A stretch of DNA of 64,000 nt from NCBI GenBank assembly GCA_965153455.1, contig OZ234499.1, forward strand, positions 4,013,577 through 4,077,576, written 5' to 3'. A model generated the notes under the pieces. It was given only the letters and a program-made list of their open reading frames with translations. It did not search any database and was not told the origin of the DNA. Source of the DNA: Sphagnum compactum. Its lineage: Eukaryota > Bryophyta > Sphagnopsida > Sphagnales. The position numbers and the translations under genes are program-made. Position 1 is the first letter of the stretch; each line of letters begins with the position of its first letter. Of this stretch, positions 35,611-48,301 are shown piece by piece.

Positions 35611-38380
35611 TAATTCCTCATTCGTTTCTTCCTGTTGAGCTCCTGAGTATCACAATCCTCAATTCTCCTTCTGGCTGCTCCATCTCTGTTTGTTCTCCTG
35701 CAGCATCTACCATAACTAGTGTCACTAGCACTAACTTCAACTGCTCCCACTTGTCCAAGCATTGTCATATTTTTCTTTTGCCTGTACTAACCTCTTGTGA
35801 TGCACAATCAGTTCCAACTTAACAACTCAATGTTCAAGTTTGTCTGGTTTAAAAAATATGCTAGAGCCTCCAGATACAGTTCCCTTGACTTTACTGAGTG
35901 TTTGGATTGTAGTGTTAGAACACACATAAACTCACAACATTAGATCAGACTCTAAAACCATTTTAGAACCTTACCAAAGAATCTAGTGTGGAGATTCTAA
36001 TGTATTACACTCACCTTCCATTGGGTGGAATTTTCTTTGTGCTAATGATAATACTTTCTTAACATATGCCACCATCTTGTCATGTATCTCTTCTCTCTTT
36101 GGGAAAATGGCCTCAACTCCCTTTGGTGATTAATTGACATCCAATTGTTTGCTAAAATCTAGCTTTCAAGTTACAAAATTAAGGATTACAATCAAAATCA
36201 ATGCTTCAAATCCACATCCCATTTTGATACTTCAAATAGAGGTACAACAATTTTTGCACATTGAATATTCACATGTTTCAATAGAATCTAATTAGACCTA
36301 AGATCGATCATGACATTGAATATGATTTTAAGTATTGGGAATTCCACTATATCTTTGACCTTGGATGTGTCATGTTGTGTACTGACCTCATGTGCACCAC
36401 ATGGCGGAGAAAAATGATGTTTTTAGTAGCAAAACAACATTTTGTTCGATTTCGTTTAAGATTGACTCCCCTAAGCCTTTGGAATACATTTCATGTTTGT
36501 TGTAGGTGTTTTGCCCATGTTTGGCTATGAATGTTTGATTCATCAAGAAACATTTAAATTTTTTGTCTTCCCGTCCTTAAAAAACTATCATGATTCATGA
36601 GAATATACTAGTGGCATTTTTCATGTGTTAAATGGCATGAATGTCTAATCAAACAAATTGGGCAAGTAGTTAAAAGAGGAGGCTTCTTGATGTCCACTTG
36701 GTGCCATTTTTATCTACCAAAATGTTTAATGAAGGTCTAATGCGCCAAGCCATTTAGACTTACCCAACTCAACAAGTGACATAAGAAAAAAATATTGTCT
36801 AATTTAAAGGTTTAAGGAACAATACTATCCACAAACCCTTGGCTTTCATCCTTTTTAAAATTCAATGTGATTTTACATGCATATTAAAAATTACTTGATT
36901 TCACTTTTCGGAATGACACAAGAACTTCAATTTGTTGTTTGACCATAACTTCTTCCTAAAATGACATTCTATTGGGTGTAGTCCTACATGGCAAAAACCT
37001 TTAGGTATTGATGGAATTCTCCCTAATTGTATAACATCTTAATTTTCCTTTATGCCAAGCATAGACATTAAGAATTTTTTTTCTAATATCTATTAATGTT
37101 GGGATTTTTTTCGTTGTCAAGCCTTGGATAAATTTTGATTTTATTTCACATGTCATTCCAATGATTCACAAATATGTTGGCTTCAAAAACTTTTACATGC
37201 ATCCCTCTTTCACTACCTATAAGATTATTATTTCCCTCTTCATCATCCAAATGAAAAACATAGGTTCATATCATCTTCCTTAACATGTTTTTATTTCTTT
37301 AAATCCATATATTTAGCATTAGATTCTTGCTTTAGCCAATCTGCAAAATCATGTGTCCTCAATAAGTCACCTCCCATCACCTTGTTGGTTTTCTTATTGA
37401 GTTTGACTTGCAAATTTTGCTTCCCACCCTCCTACTTTTTCCTAATCAATCTCTTCCTTGCAACCTTTTTACTACATGCATGATTGTGATTCTCACGAAA
37501 CTAATCAAACCATTTCTCATTCATAAACAACATTCAATTGGTGGGACCAACTCCTATTTCAACAACAAACATGCATTGAAGTCTTGAACAACTCATTAAA
37601 CTATTCTCCTTCTATCCTATTTGAGTTAGACAAAACCTTATAACCATATATAGTAACAAGATTCACAAAATCAAAACTTTAACTAAACAAAGCCACAAAC
37701 CATACAATTTATGTCAAAATGCATAGTTGAATATGCCTTAAGCAAATTTTTTTTTCACATCTAGTCCCTCACAATGCTAATAAGAGAAAAACTAATGAGG
37801 ATCCGAGGTAACTTTTGTGTTGTGCATCGAAAAAAAATTCACTAGCCCTTTTCGTCCTCAACCATTTTCTCCTATTCATTTACATAGTTGTCCCCCAAAA
37901 ATTGAATGGTTCCCATCCCAATCCTTTCTCTACCAACCTTCTTCATTCATCCCACCTTCAAGAAGCTACCACATTTTTTTAAAGTGCATGTTTAATGAAA
38001 ATTTCAACACCTCAATTGCATAGTTTCTATCAATGTCACCAACAAAATTAAACCATAGATGGCCTATTTTCCGTTTAAACACATAATATGGATCCTCTTA
38101 ACTTCAAACATCAAAAAGATACTAAGAAAAACACATGCACCTTACACCCACTAGTCACTTCAGCCTTTAGGACTTAAGTTGGTGCCACATTTCCATGTCA
38201 TGCACATATTCCTGTCATATGGCATCCCATGGTTGCATTGCAGATCACTTACCTAAATTGGCATTGACCCAAAATGAATATTGACTATGTCCACAATTGC
38301 ATTTTTGTAAAAATGTTCTCCTTACACACAACTTGAAACATGTTCACCTGTAATTGGTAATACTTACACTTTTGTTTGAG
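35611..38380. other. AT-rich DNA between two gypsy remnants
   Basis: If the integrase and gag/protease remnants belonged to one element, the reverse transcriptase and RNase H would lie here on the minus strand. I looked for a YxDD/FIDD motif and its surroundings and found none. The sequence is AT-rich and featureless. Confidence 0.45.
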
Positions 38381-39130
38381 GGTCCAAGTCTATTTTCACA
38401 TCCATTACAACCCCTATCTTAACCAATAAATCCAAACCCAACAAGATCTCATAATTCTTAGTGTCCACCACAATGAAAGTCATGTTGCATTGCACATCAC
38501 CTACCCTTATTAGGTCACCAATATACCCCATTGTGCAAAAATGACTTGACTTACTTGTTTCTTCACAATTATTTCCCCCAAACTCCTTTCTTCATGTTCT
38601 TCCCATATGGTGTTTCACCAATCTCACCAAACACCCAATCCGCTTTGATTGCAACTACCAACAATTCTTCCATCTTGGCATAACTCCTAACCACACACAA
38701 CTTTCAAATATCAAGCCTAAGCTTGCTCATGAAACGTCTTTTATGTTCAACATCAATAAACCTCACCTTATGGAACAACTTCTCCCAATTTATCATAATA
38801 TTGTTGTACTCATGCTATTTGAATTCTTAGTTAATTGCATCCAACTTGGCTTTCAAATCTTTCTCATCAACAATTTCATATTTCAAAACTTTCTAGTTTG
38901 TCATTTCAATCCAATTCATTGGCATTGTTTATTTAATCACATACACCAATCGTATGCTTTGCTTTGTAAATTCAATTTGGCATGAAGAGCTTTTCAACAT
39001 TTCTATTCCTAGACATTTAGTTACCATCTCTAACCTACTTTCTACCCAATCATGAACATCCATGTACTCTTAACCATAAAATAATTTGTCGATCCCTTGT
39101 GGAGTAGTCATCTTGCTACAAATTTATATC
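38380..39130 (-). mobile_element. Ty3/gypsy gag and protease remnant
   Basis: Minus-strand translation gives, in order, MTTPQGIDKLFYG, EYMDVHDWVESRLEM, then LDAIN and HKRRFMSKLRLDI, KLCVVRSYAKMEELLVVAIK, VFGEIGETPYGKN, and finally MTFIVVDTKNYEILLGLDLL. The first parts resemble the gag capsid region of plant Ty3/gypsy elements. The last has the DTxNYxxLLGLD pattern that follows the retropepsin active site. Stops and frame shifts are frequent, so this is a decayed copy. No LTRs were recognised. Confidence 0.75.
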
Positions 39131-42101
39131 TCCACCTTAGTCTAAATCTTTTTCCCAATTTATCTCATATGTACTAAAGTGCACAATATCTTCATTAATA
39201 AAATTCAACACCCATTTTCTTGCCAAATGCAAGCTCAACTCCTTAAAAGCAAACATGACTAACATACAATTATTTTCACATTAAGGATCATGTTCTCAAC
39301 TCTAAACAAATTCTTCAACCCAACCAGAAAGAATTTATGAAGACATTTGTTTTTTTAATGAATTACACACAACCAATTGTCTCCTATGCATGGAATAACA
39401 ATTTTTATCTCATGTTCTCTACATGGCACATTAGAAATAATCAGAAGCAAAGTAATGTCTAGCCTTGAACCAATGCTTCGATTGGGATCCAAAATTTTAG
39501 TACATCTAGGTATCAATGGAAAAACATGAAAAAAATTATGGGTGTTTCAAAAAAAAAAATGTATTTTATTTTTTGAAATGTGCCTCAAATAACAAAGGGA
39601 AAAATGCACATGAGAACATGTTCTCCAATTATACTATTAAAAAAAAACATGGAAAATGTCTTTCCAACTTATGATAAGGTTCCTTTCATGTTTAAAGGTG
39701 GCATAAGGACCCCTTGGGTTGGGGGACATACCCAAAATGAATGCATGCCATCATTTACTGCCTCCTTTTCTTGGGGGTTTAGGAGGTATGGGTCCTTATT
39801 GCAGGTGGTATAAAAGTACTGTTTTTTTTTTTTTTTTCATTGACTGCCCATTTTCCTGTCCAAGATGTTTGGTGGTGCCTAGACACACCTTGGAGTTGCC
39901 CAAACACACATTGGATTCTGTTATGCATGTTTTGGGCTTTTGTGAAGTTGGTTATGTAATTTGGTTAAATTACAAACACATTACAAAAGCCCAAAATGTA
40001 CATGAAATAAGGTCAAAAGTGTGTCTAGGCATCATCCATCTTTTTTGAAAAAAAAATGGATTGGGCAAGGGGTAGACAAGGAAAAAATGAAGTAGGGCAG
40101 GTAATATGCAAAGACCTGCTATGACCAGACAGGAAGGCACTCGGATAATGCTCTCATGTGAACATAGCAAGCTTTTAGGGTTTTGGTTTTTTTTTTTTCA
40201 AAGGCTGTTAACTTTCTGCATGTTAATAGTGGAAATTATTCCATCATTGTTTGTTAGCTGCAACAATTACTGTTTCAAGAAAACTTGTGAGCATGGGTAA
40301 GAAGTCTTGTTTGTTTATGTATTATGTAAAACTGATTAGCACCGAACTATGGATGGTTGAGGAAGCTGCAACATTGAATGGAGGTTTGGAGAGTAGGACG
40401 GTGGAAGGCAAGATAAGAAGGAGAATTCGGAAGCAATGCTAGCAGGTTTTCTTCTTTCATCATTAGTTTCTAGAGACGGTAGGTTTGATTTTTGCTGCGC
40501 CAATGATTACACTATGGCAAACAATATGTCCTTAGTAGAAATAAATTTTATAAAGGGTTGATGTTGAGGATTGATGACGAAAAAAAGAAAGTCCAAGTTG
40601 TAGAGAAAGGGGCATGTAGAGGGATAAATATGCATTTTGAATGGGGACCTTTGTTGAATCTCTCTTTAATCCATGTTGTAGGGCAAATATTTGAGTGAAT
40701 ACTAGAAGCTTCAGTGGGGGGTTGGGCAGAATGAAAAAAATGAGGACAGAAGTGAGAAGTTAATAGAAATATATTTGCAGCCCATACTTGCACAAAAATC
40801 TATCTTTCCTAAATGATTCTAAATCAACCTGGTATACGTCACTCATACTTTGATTCGGACATGGAGATGAAGATGTTTATGAGATTAAGGTTTATCAGAT
40901 AAGGAACTTAATGTTCGTTTGCATTGTTGCATTTGTTGAAGAAGGGTTAGCAACTCACATGAACTGAAAGAACACTGAAGGTTTTGACCTCAACCTATAC
41001 CTCAATAGATTTTAGACTTTTAATGTATGGTTTTGTACATGGCAGCAAATTATTTGTTGCCAATATGACAAGTTAGTGAGAGATCACATGTATGTACCAG
41101 TTGGCAATTCACACATAGAACATAGAACAAGGAACATAGAACATTGAACCTTGTTATGATAAATCAGTAGCACCACTGGAATTTTTGGTAACACCGGGTT
41201 TGCAATCTTGACAATGTAAGTTGTTGGAATTATAGAATTCCCAAGGTTTGTGTTTCTACTATGAGTTTCTTATGCACAAGAGATTCTTTTTATTCACCCT
41301 TCTTTTGGTTACACCGCCATTTTTTTTCCTTTGTATTTTCAGGTCGCTTCCCAGCCTGAATCTTACCTATTTGACTTTACCTGACTTATCTCTAACTGAT
41401 CTTATTTTTAATGGGCCTTTTGGAGTTCCAATTTTCTGTTTCATGGTTTTAAAAACAAGAAAAAAATGCTGAATCTTTTATGTAGGAGAAGGTCCTGCTA
41501 TGTGGGCCTTCTGGATTTGACACCTCCAGCGGTAGGCCCGCTAGTGGGACCTTCTCCTATGCAAAACTACTACTGCCTGCAATACTAAGGACCTATAGCT
41601 GATTTAAGGTCCTCAGGGACTACAAACAAACCAAATGAATACATTTTGTGGTAGGCTAGCCTACTTTGAATTGACTTGATGGAAAATTTCTTGTAACTGG
41701 TGCAGATTTGAAGTTTGAACTCGGCACAAAACAAAACGGCAAAGCCATGGGTGGGCTGCTTCTCGTGGAGCAAGTAAATAATAAACGGCTACAAACAGAG
41801 AAATTGGCAGCCAGGAAGGAAAGAAGGAATGAGGGAGGAGAAGTTCGGTGCAGCAAGCCAATTTGGTTAAGTCGTTTGTATTTGTGTATCATACACTAAG
41901 TTATATCCAACAAGCAAGTAAGCAAGCAAAGCTGGATTGGGTCCATTTCCAAGTGTGCTGTAACTCATTTACAAGCTCAGTTTGCAGCTTTGGGAGCAGA
42001 CCCATTTGCAGTTTGTTTCATACAAATCAACACCAGCAAAGCTCATCAGTTGAGAGGTCTGGGCCTTTCGGAGTTGCTCTCAGTTGAACTTAGCCTCTGA
42101 T
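39131..42101. other. Intergenic DNA and 5' flank of the thaumatin-like gene
   Basis: AT-rich to about 40 kb, then mixed composition. It contains a poly-T run (about 39,823-39,837) and a hairpin element at 41,483-41,559. Short frames (for example 40,251-40,442) have no recognisable homology. The last few hundred bases likely hold the promoter and leader of the downstream gene. Confidence 0.45.
41483..41559. repeat. Hairpin-forming inverted repeat, about 77 bp
   Basis: TAGGAGAAGGTCC...TGGGCCT on the left is mirrored by AGGCCC...GGGACCTTCTCCTA on the right. The arms are about 26 bp with a few mismatches around a loop of about 25 bp. This resembles a small foldback element or a MITE core. Confidence 0.8.
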
Positions 42102-43569
42102 ATGAAAAGGCCAATGGGTTCCCTGTTGTTAATCCCCTTGAAGTTTGTTGGCCTGATAGTAACTCTAATGACCTGCATTTCAGGTGAAGCTCATTCATTC
42201 ATTCATTCATTCTCCCTCTCTCCCTCCCCTTTTTCTCCTCTCCTTTTTCTTTCATTCAAAGGCTCATCCTGCTGGAGCAGTTGGAAGCAAAATGTGAGGA
42301 CAATTTGTGTACATAATGCAGCTGGATTGACCAGCTCTGTCTATTCTCATCAGCATTTGTTACATCATCTGCTCAGGAAAAAATAACCTCAGATGGTTCC
42401 TCAGCAGCTGCTATGTTGCTAGATGCTTGAAAAAGTTGAGGTGGAAACTGAGGAGGCGATGTCCTTGTTTTGTTGTGGGTTTGGATGGATGGGTGGGTGT
42501 GAGTTTCTGCAGAGATTGCAGCTGCAACAACCTTCACATTTATGAATGGGTGTCGGAATGAATTATGGGTGGGCATACAGGCTAACGCCGGGATTCCACT
42601 CTTAGCGGAGGGGGGTTTTGCACTGGCTCCAGGAAACAAGAGTTCAGTGGTGGCGGAAGCAGGGTGGGGAGGTCGATTCTGGGGTCGCACTGGCTGCGTT
42701 TTCGATGCCCATGGAATAGGGAGCTGCCAGACTGGGGACTGTGGGGGGGTTCTCAAGTGCGCAGGTGCAGGAGGTGCTCCTCCAGCCTCCTTGGCCGAGT
42801 TTACTCTCAATGCCGCAAATGGGGACGACTTCTATGATGTCAGCTTAGTAGATGGATACAACATGGCCATCAGAATCACACCCAGTGGTGGAAAAGGCGC
42901 TTGTGGAGTTCCAGGATGCACCAGCAACCTCAATACCCACTGCCCAGCAGCCCTTCAGGTTCATGCCCATGTTCTCTTGTCATCCTCTCTTGTCATGCTC
43001 TTATTTCTCTCTCTCTCCCCCTCCCTCTCTCTCTCTCTCTCTCTCTGTGCATTTCTGTCTCTTAAAGAGTAGCTCCAAGTATCCTTGTATGAGATGGTTT
43101 AGGGTTTATGGCAGTAAGCACTCTGATGACAGTTATAGCAGGTCAGAAATTATCACTTTGGAATCAATTCTAGTTGAACAGATTTGAGTAGAGTGAGAGA
43201 AGAGCTTATTACACAAAAGGATCATGAGTTTTTTTGGATCTAGTCTGAATTTTGCTACAGTATTTTCCTTGGGGATGATCTTATCCTCATGGGTCTGCTT
43301 CTTGCTGTTGTTTATGGCATGATGATCAGGTGATGAGTGCCACAGGCAGTGTGGTAGCATGCAAGAGTGCTTGTGCAGCTTTTGGCACTCCACAATATTG
43401 TTGTACAGATGCATATGGCTCACCAACCACTTGTCTTCCAACTCCATACTCAAAAGTGTTCAAATCGGCATGCCCAACTGCATACAGCTATGCATATGAT
43501 GATGCCAGCAGCACCTTCACGTGTACAGGAGCCAACTATCAGATAAGCTTCTGCACTGGTGGTATCTAA
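42102..43569 (+). CDS. Thaumatin-like protein (PR-5 family), 3 exons, 252 aa
   Basis: A secreted pathogenesis-related or cell-wall protein; family members bind beta-glucans or act on fungal membranes. Exons: 42102-42183, 42522-42958, 43330-43569, GT-AG, phases 1 and 0. The N-terminus (about 28 residues, [20 protein letters not shown]...) is a signal peptide. The mature part begins near [10 protein letters not shown]. Conserved blocks are [13 protein letters not shown], the thaumatin core with SLAEFTLN and [20 protein letters not shown], and [15 protein letters not shown]. The mature protein has 16 cysteines, the full set for eight disulfides, and the acidic-cleft Arg/Glu/Asp positions appear kept. 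It ends at SFCTGGI without a GPI-type tail. The open frame extends six codons upstream from a TTG; the first ATG at 42102 is used. Introns carry (ATTC)n near 42,192 and a CT run near 43,010-43,046. Confidence 0.92.
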
Positions 43570-46500
43570 ATTCCAATGGGTATTCTGCATCCTTTGTTTT
43601 TCTTTGCAAAGACTACTGTGTTTGGAGTGGCTTGTAGAAGAGCACATTTGATTTTTGTCTTTGCCCATTCAAATCACATGGCAGAGCAGATGACATCCCA
43701 GACAAACAATTTTCATTTTTGACAAAATCTCTTAAACCTTAAATGCTGCAAAATTGTGTCACCCATTTTTACAAAAGATTGGGACTCTAGAACGTGTGTG
43801 GAAATTAGGTAGCAGCAATTGATGAACATTTTTTTTTCACCCATCAACAATTTGGAGTGAAGTGCTAGAGGAAAATTAACTTCAATGCAGGTCATAATAT
43901 TTCAATGTATCACCATGTGTCTTACTTACGGTGTTTTGGGTGAAGATCCCAGAATTTTTTGCATCAGTTTCATATATATGAGTACATTCCAATCTGAGTT
44001 TCATAAGAATATGTTCCAATCTGACTCCAATGTTCTCATATGAGTTAGTTTCGTGGATTGTTGCTTTTTGTGAGTCCAGATCTAGGACTATACAGAGATT
44101 GAAGACCCATAAATTTCATTAATAAATACACAGTTTGGAACCACATCCATGGATCCAAATGTTCACTATATTTGGCGATTGTCATTTCATCATTTTATCA
44201 GATCAGCAATGAAAGACTAAATTGATTTTGCAGTAGTGTCCGGACCAAGCTTCTTCTGGAGATGAGTGTGACTGCCCCTCCTCTAAAATACATGTGCTCA
44301 ACTAGGAGGACTAAAGCTGCTGATGGAAAACAGATTGGTTCAGAACAAGCTGATGAGCACAATTCTCACAATGGTGACTTTTACTCTCTGTGGTATGCAT
44401 CTGCTCAATGATTTTTGCTCTGAGATGTATCTGCATGCTATGTTTCTTTTGTTTAATTGCCTTATGCATTGACAATCATGCATTGTAACTTGTATGAAAT
44501 GTTATTTGAATTAGTGAAGACATAGTTTTAGTTGCTGATTTGTAATTGGAATTTGCAAAATTCCAATCACCCTTTTGATACGTATATATTTTATATAGAA
44601 ATGGAAGGAACCACAAAGCTTACCTCATACATGTGTCATGAGCCAAGTTTTACTGCTGTCAGGAAAACCATATATTCTGTTGTTGTGATTTCTGGTAGTG
44701 TGGCATTATTTATCATCTAAGGAAGTGAGGTTTATATAAGTTATACATATGGCTCTAGCAAGCATCCAAAGTTTGTGGTCATGGGTGCTACAGCCAAGGA
44801 CATTATAGCATGCAACTATGTGAAATATGGCCTTGTGCATTGCCACTCATAATGGGAGAAGTTAGAATTATGCTGACCAAATTGATCTGGATTTTGCCAA
44901 AGTCTGCCAGAGAAAACCTCTTGTTGTGGTCATGATCACACCTCTGCCTCTTGTGTTGAATGTATTTGGTTTCAAGTGGAGGTTTAAATGATTGTTTTGG
45001 ACTCTTAGAAATTGAAGCAATGTTTCCTCATTTGGAAATTCTTGTACTTTTTTAACCCTCCATGTTTTGAATTGTCTTGTGTCGATCTGGAGGTGGGAAT
45101 ATGGTAGGAGAATGCCACAAGCATCAAAAATTTGCAATGGGAATTTTCTTGCCTGGTAAAGAATAAGTCACTAGCTTGAAGAAGCCACAAACTTCAACTT
45201 GCAAATGTAGGTGTGGTACAAAAAGGCAAGATTGAACCATTTTCCCTTCTGACTAGCAACTTTCACTGAATTTTCAATGGGAACATCATAGTTTGCCACA
45301 TTTTCATTTTCAATGCCACATGCATATACAAATGAACAAAATGAGGATGCTTCAAAGAAATGCAATTCAATCCAAGCCTTAATAATCTAGAACAAGACTA
45401 AACTATATAAAAGTATTCCACTCAATCTATATTTATGTTTCCTTCTTGTGTCTAGGTGTTTATGCAAGATGCAAATAAGCTTTTGGAGGGTGGTCTAAAT
45501 GTTTTCTCTAGCATGTGGGTTTCATATGGGTTGTTTTGCGTTTATTCTTAGCCAATCATTTGCTTCATTTCTTTGTTGTTTGTGGCCTACTCTTACCATG
45601 TCAGTTGTTACATATGTTGTTATCTATGCAGTTTAATTTGTTGCTTGAAAAAGTCAAGCTTTAACTTGATGCTATTTGGGGCAACCATTGTTCCCAAAAT
45701 GTAACACAAAAACCCTATCCATTATTCATATCCAACAACTTGTTATTATAAATACTTAAAGTATGGAATGAAGAAGTGTGGTTTGATTGTCTAAAACAAT
45801 GCCCAACCACAAAAGGGTATGTTGTAGAAATCATTTTGACATTTTGTTTTGCACCAACATGGATTGTTGGAGTTTTGCCATCTTGAGGTCGATTTTAAAT
45901 CTCCTTTGTTGAGGCAAATCGTTTGTGTGTGTGTGTGTGTGCGCGCGCGCGCGCGTGTGTGGAATTTATGGAATCTTTTAAGACCTAATTACAAATGGTT
46001 TTTTGTGCTACAAATTCCATAAATTCCAAAGAGTTCTTTTGGTTCCACATATGTGGCATACTTTCGTTTTGACCCACACAAACATTATACATTGACTACG
46101 TTCTTTAGACAACTTACATTGTGAATTTCAATGGTGAATTTTTTTTCATTTGCTAGTAGCCTACCAATTGTCTATTGATTCAATACATTTACATTAGAAC
46201 TTTCCCTCTAGCTTGATAAATAATCTTGAAGTCAAAAAATTTCAAATCCACCATACACACTTCTCATGATTATTGGATATCATGAATAAGAACCCCAAGT
46301 GGCTTGTGGTTGATGTATAAGATGGACTAGGTCTAAAATGAAATTTGCCCTAAATAAATGCATAACATTCCATGGGTTGAAACTTCTTATGAGGAACATA
46401 TAAACATTTACTTGCATTTCAATTTCTTGTCCTTCCAACGAAAAAAAGGAAAAATATTAATCATGTAATTGATTATCAATCTACATCATCAAGGATAAGA

Positions 46501-46640
46501 AGGCTTATTAAAGATTAGCCTTGTGTGTTGATGACAACCTTTCATTTGACTTCACTCAAGCACTTCGACACAAACACTTTAAAATGAAAATGGTCATCTT
46601 GGTCAATTAGTTCAAATAGTCATCTTGCAATCATATATAT
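43570..46640. other. 3' flank of the thaumatin-like gene and intergenic DNA
   Basis: Probable 3' UTR at first, then mixed and finally AT-rich sequence. No recognised coding region. A GT/GC dinucleotide tract lies at 45,924-45,961. Confidence 0.5.
45924..45961. repeat. (GT)n(GC)n(GT)n alternating purine-pyrimidine tract
   Basis: About 38 bp of uninterrupted GT then GC then GT dinucleotides. Such alternating tracts can adopt Z-DNA; here that is inference from sequence only. Confidence 0.9.
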
Positions 46641-46649
46641 TAATTCAGA

Positions 46650-46932
46650 CAGTCCATCTGTCTGTGACGGGGGTTTTGGGGGGTGGGGGAGGGAGAGGCC
46701 GGTGAAGCAGCGGGTGACAAGGCTTGGTAACGGGGCAGGGCGAGGGGGGGGGGGGTCAGCACGGGGCGGGAAGTTAATTATATATAACAGGGGAAGGGGG
46801 GGGGATCAACGGGTTAAAGAATCGAAGTGAAAAATGCGAAGGACGGGGGGGGGTTGACGGGATAAAAAACCGGAGTGGGCAATGGGAAGGACCGGGCGAG
46901 GGGGAGCTCGACGGGTGCATTATGCATCGGGT
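46650..46932. repeat. G-rich island with degenerate tandem repeats
   Basis: About 280 bp with many G runs of 4-12 bases on the plus strand, set abruptly in AT-rich DNA. It opens with the small hairpin AGACAGTCCATCTGTCT. GGGGG...GACGGG/AACGGG motifs recur, and a unit of about 48 bp ending in GAAGGAC occurs twice in tandem (about 46,796-46,891). It closes near TGCATTATGCATCGGGTTCA. It encodes nothing recognisable. Confidence 0.75.
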
Positions 46933-47608
46933 TCACACTAGTTTTAGCAAACCTTTGCAAAATTTCATGTAGTAACATATAAGAATCAAATAAAAAACCC
47001 ATTTCATATCCTTGGGTCATGTAGATCCTTGTATTGTTGACAATTTTATATTAATATATTGAGCCATGCTTTCTACAAAATACATGTCAAAATATCATAT
47101 TATAGATATTAAAAAGTTTGGACAAGTTGAAGTTTGTGTTTCTTTCATTTGCCTTGGCACCGACATGCTTTTAGGATTTTTTTAATTGTAGCCTAAGTGA
47201 CAATCATCCCTAGGAAGATTTAGTCAATTCTGGCTATAAACCAAACATGAAGCACAAAATGTTAATCTTCTTCCCATTAACCTTTATGGCTACTTTAGTG
47301 GAACCAAATAAAGTGGCCGAGTGATTGTTCTTGAATTGAAAACCCCCCAAAACAACTTCATTTGCCAATTTTCCTTCTAAATTTCACCTTTTGGCAAGAG
47401 TTTTTTAATTACAAGAAAAGGCTTCTTAGCACCACTTCTAGATTTAGATAATTTTAACTCTAAATATTTTAAATAACACAATATCGTTGTCAAAGTTTTT
47501 CGAATTCACATTGAATTGAAGGACCATTAAACGATTGTAATACCAATTTCACATGAGAACAATATACATATGTTCAAACCATGTACCTCCACTTGATCAA
47601 TAGCACTA

Positions 47609-48301
47609 GTGTTAGGCCCATTTTACACTTAGGAGTCAGAGCTGAAAAAGCTCGGGGCCAACTATGAACATTTTTTGGCTTGTTGTTTGGCCCCAAGTTA
47701 CTAATAAATGTTAGAACATTGATGTCAAGATATTAACAAGGAGTGTGTCACTTGGTGGCCTTGCCATTTACATTAAAAAGTATCTTAATGCAAAAGAAGA
47801 ATTATGGAAATTCAAATATTTCACCACGCAAAAAATATAATCTTCTCTAAAAGAAACTTAAATCCCTCAAGGTATCATAACTCTATAATTGATCTCAAGT
47901 TTCAACACAAGCCAAAATACCATGTTTCAATCCTCATATAAAAAAAATAGACCTATTATTACCTAGGGGCCAAAATCCCTTAAGCTACTATACTCTACAA
48001 CAAATCTAAACACAATATCCGGGCAAGGCCAATAAATGCTGGAACATTGGGCCCATGTGTTGCAAATTGGTTTCTCGAATTCAATGGTATCCTTTTTTTT
48101 TAAGCCTTGGGGCCAATACAAGGCCATAAAGTTCGGCATTTACCTATTAGTAGCTTGGGGCAAATTGAAAATATTTTTTCTATTTCAGCCTTGACTCCAA
48201 GTGTAAAGCCCTTGGGGCCAATTTCAACTTTTGCACCAATAGGAATGCTTGATTTGGGTTGAATATCGGCCCTGACTCCAAGTGTAAAGTGGGCTTTTCT
48301 T
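47609..48301. mobile_element. Terminal-inverted-repeat element, about 693 bp, non-autonomous
   Basis: The left end GTGTTAGGCCCATTTTACAC...GGAGTCAG is mirrored by the right end CTGACTCCAAGTGTAAAGTG GGC..., giving imperfect inverted termini of about 30 bp. CACTA stands directly outside both ends (47,604-47,608 and 48,302-48,306), a candidate 5-bp target-site duplication. An internal copy of the right terminal motif lies at about 48,193-48,210. There is no coding capacity. Part of the interior (about 47,720-48,000) is repeated at 51,460-51,720. Confidence 0.6.

Noticed and set aside
35611-38380. Reverse transcriptase expected between gypsy gag and integrase remnants
   Set aside because: I searched by eye for a YxDD or FIDD core on the minus strand and found none.
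42373-42810. 145-codon minus-strand open frame inside the thaumatin-like gene
   Set aside because: Antisense shadow; the plus strand encodes the conserved cysteine framework.
44220-44400. Possible extra 3' exon of the thaumatin-like gene
   Set aside because: The coding region already ends with the sixteenth cysteine and a stop at 43,569; no conserved extension is recognisable.
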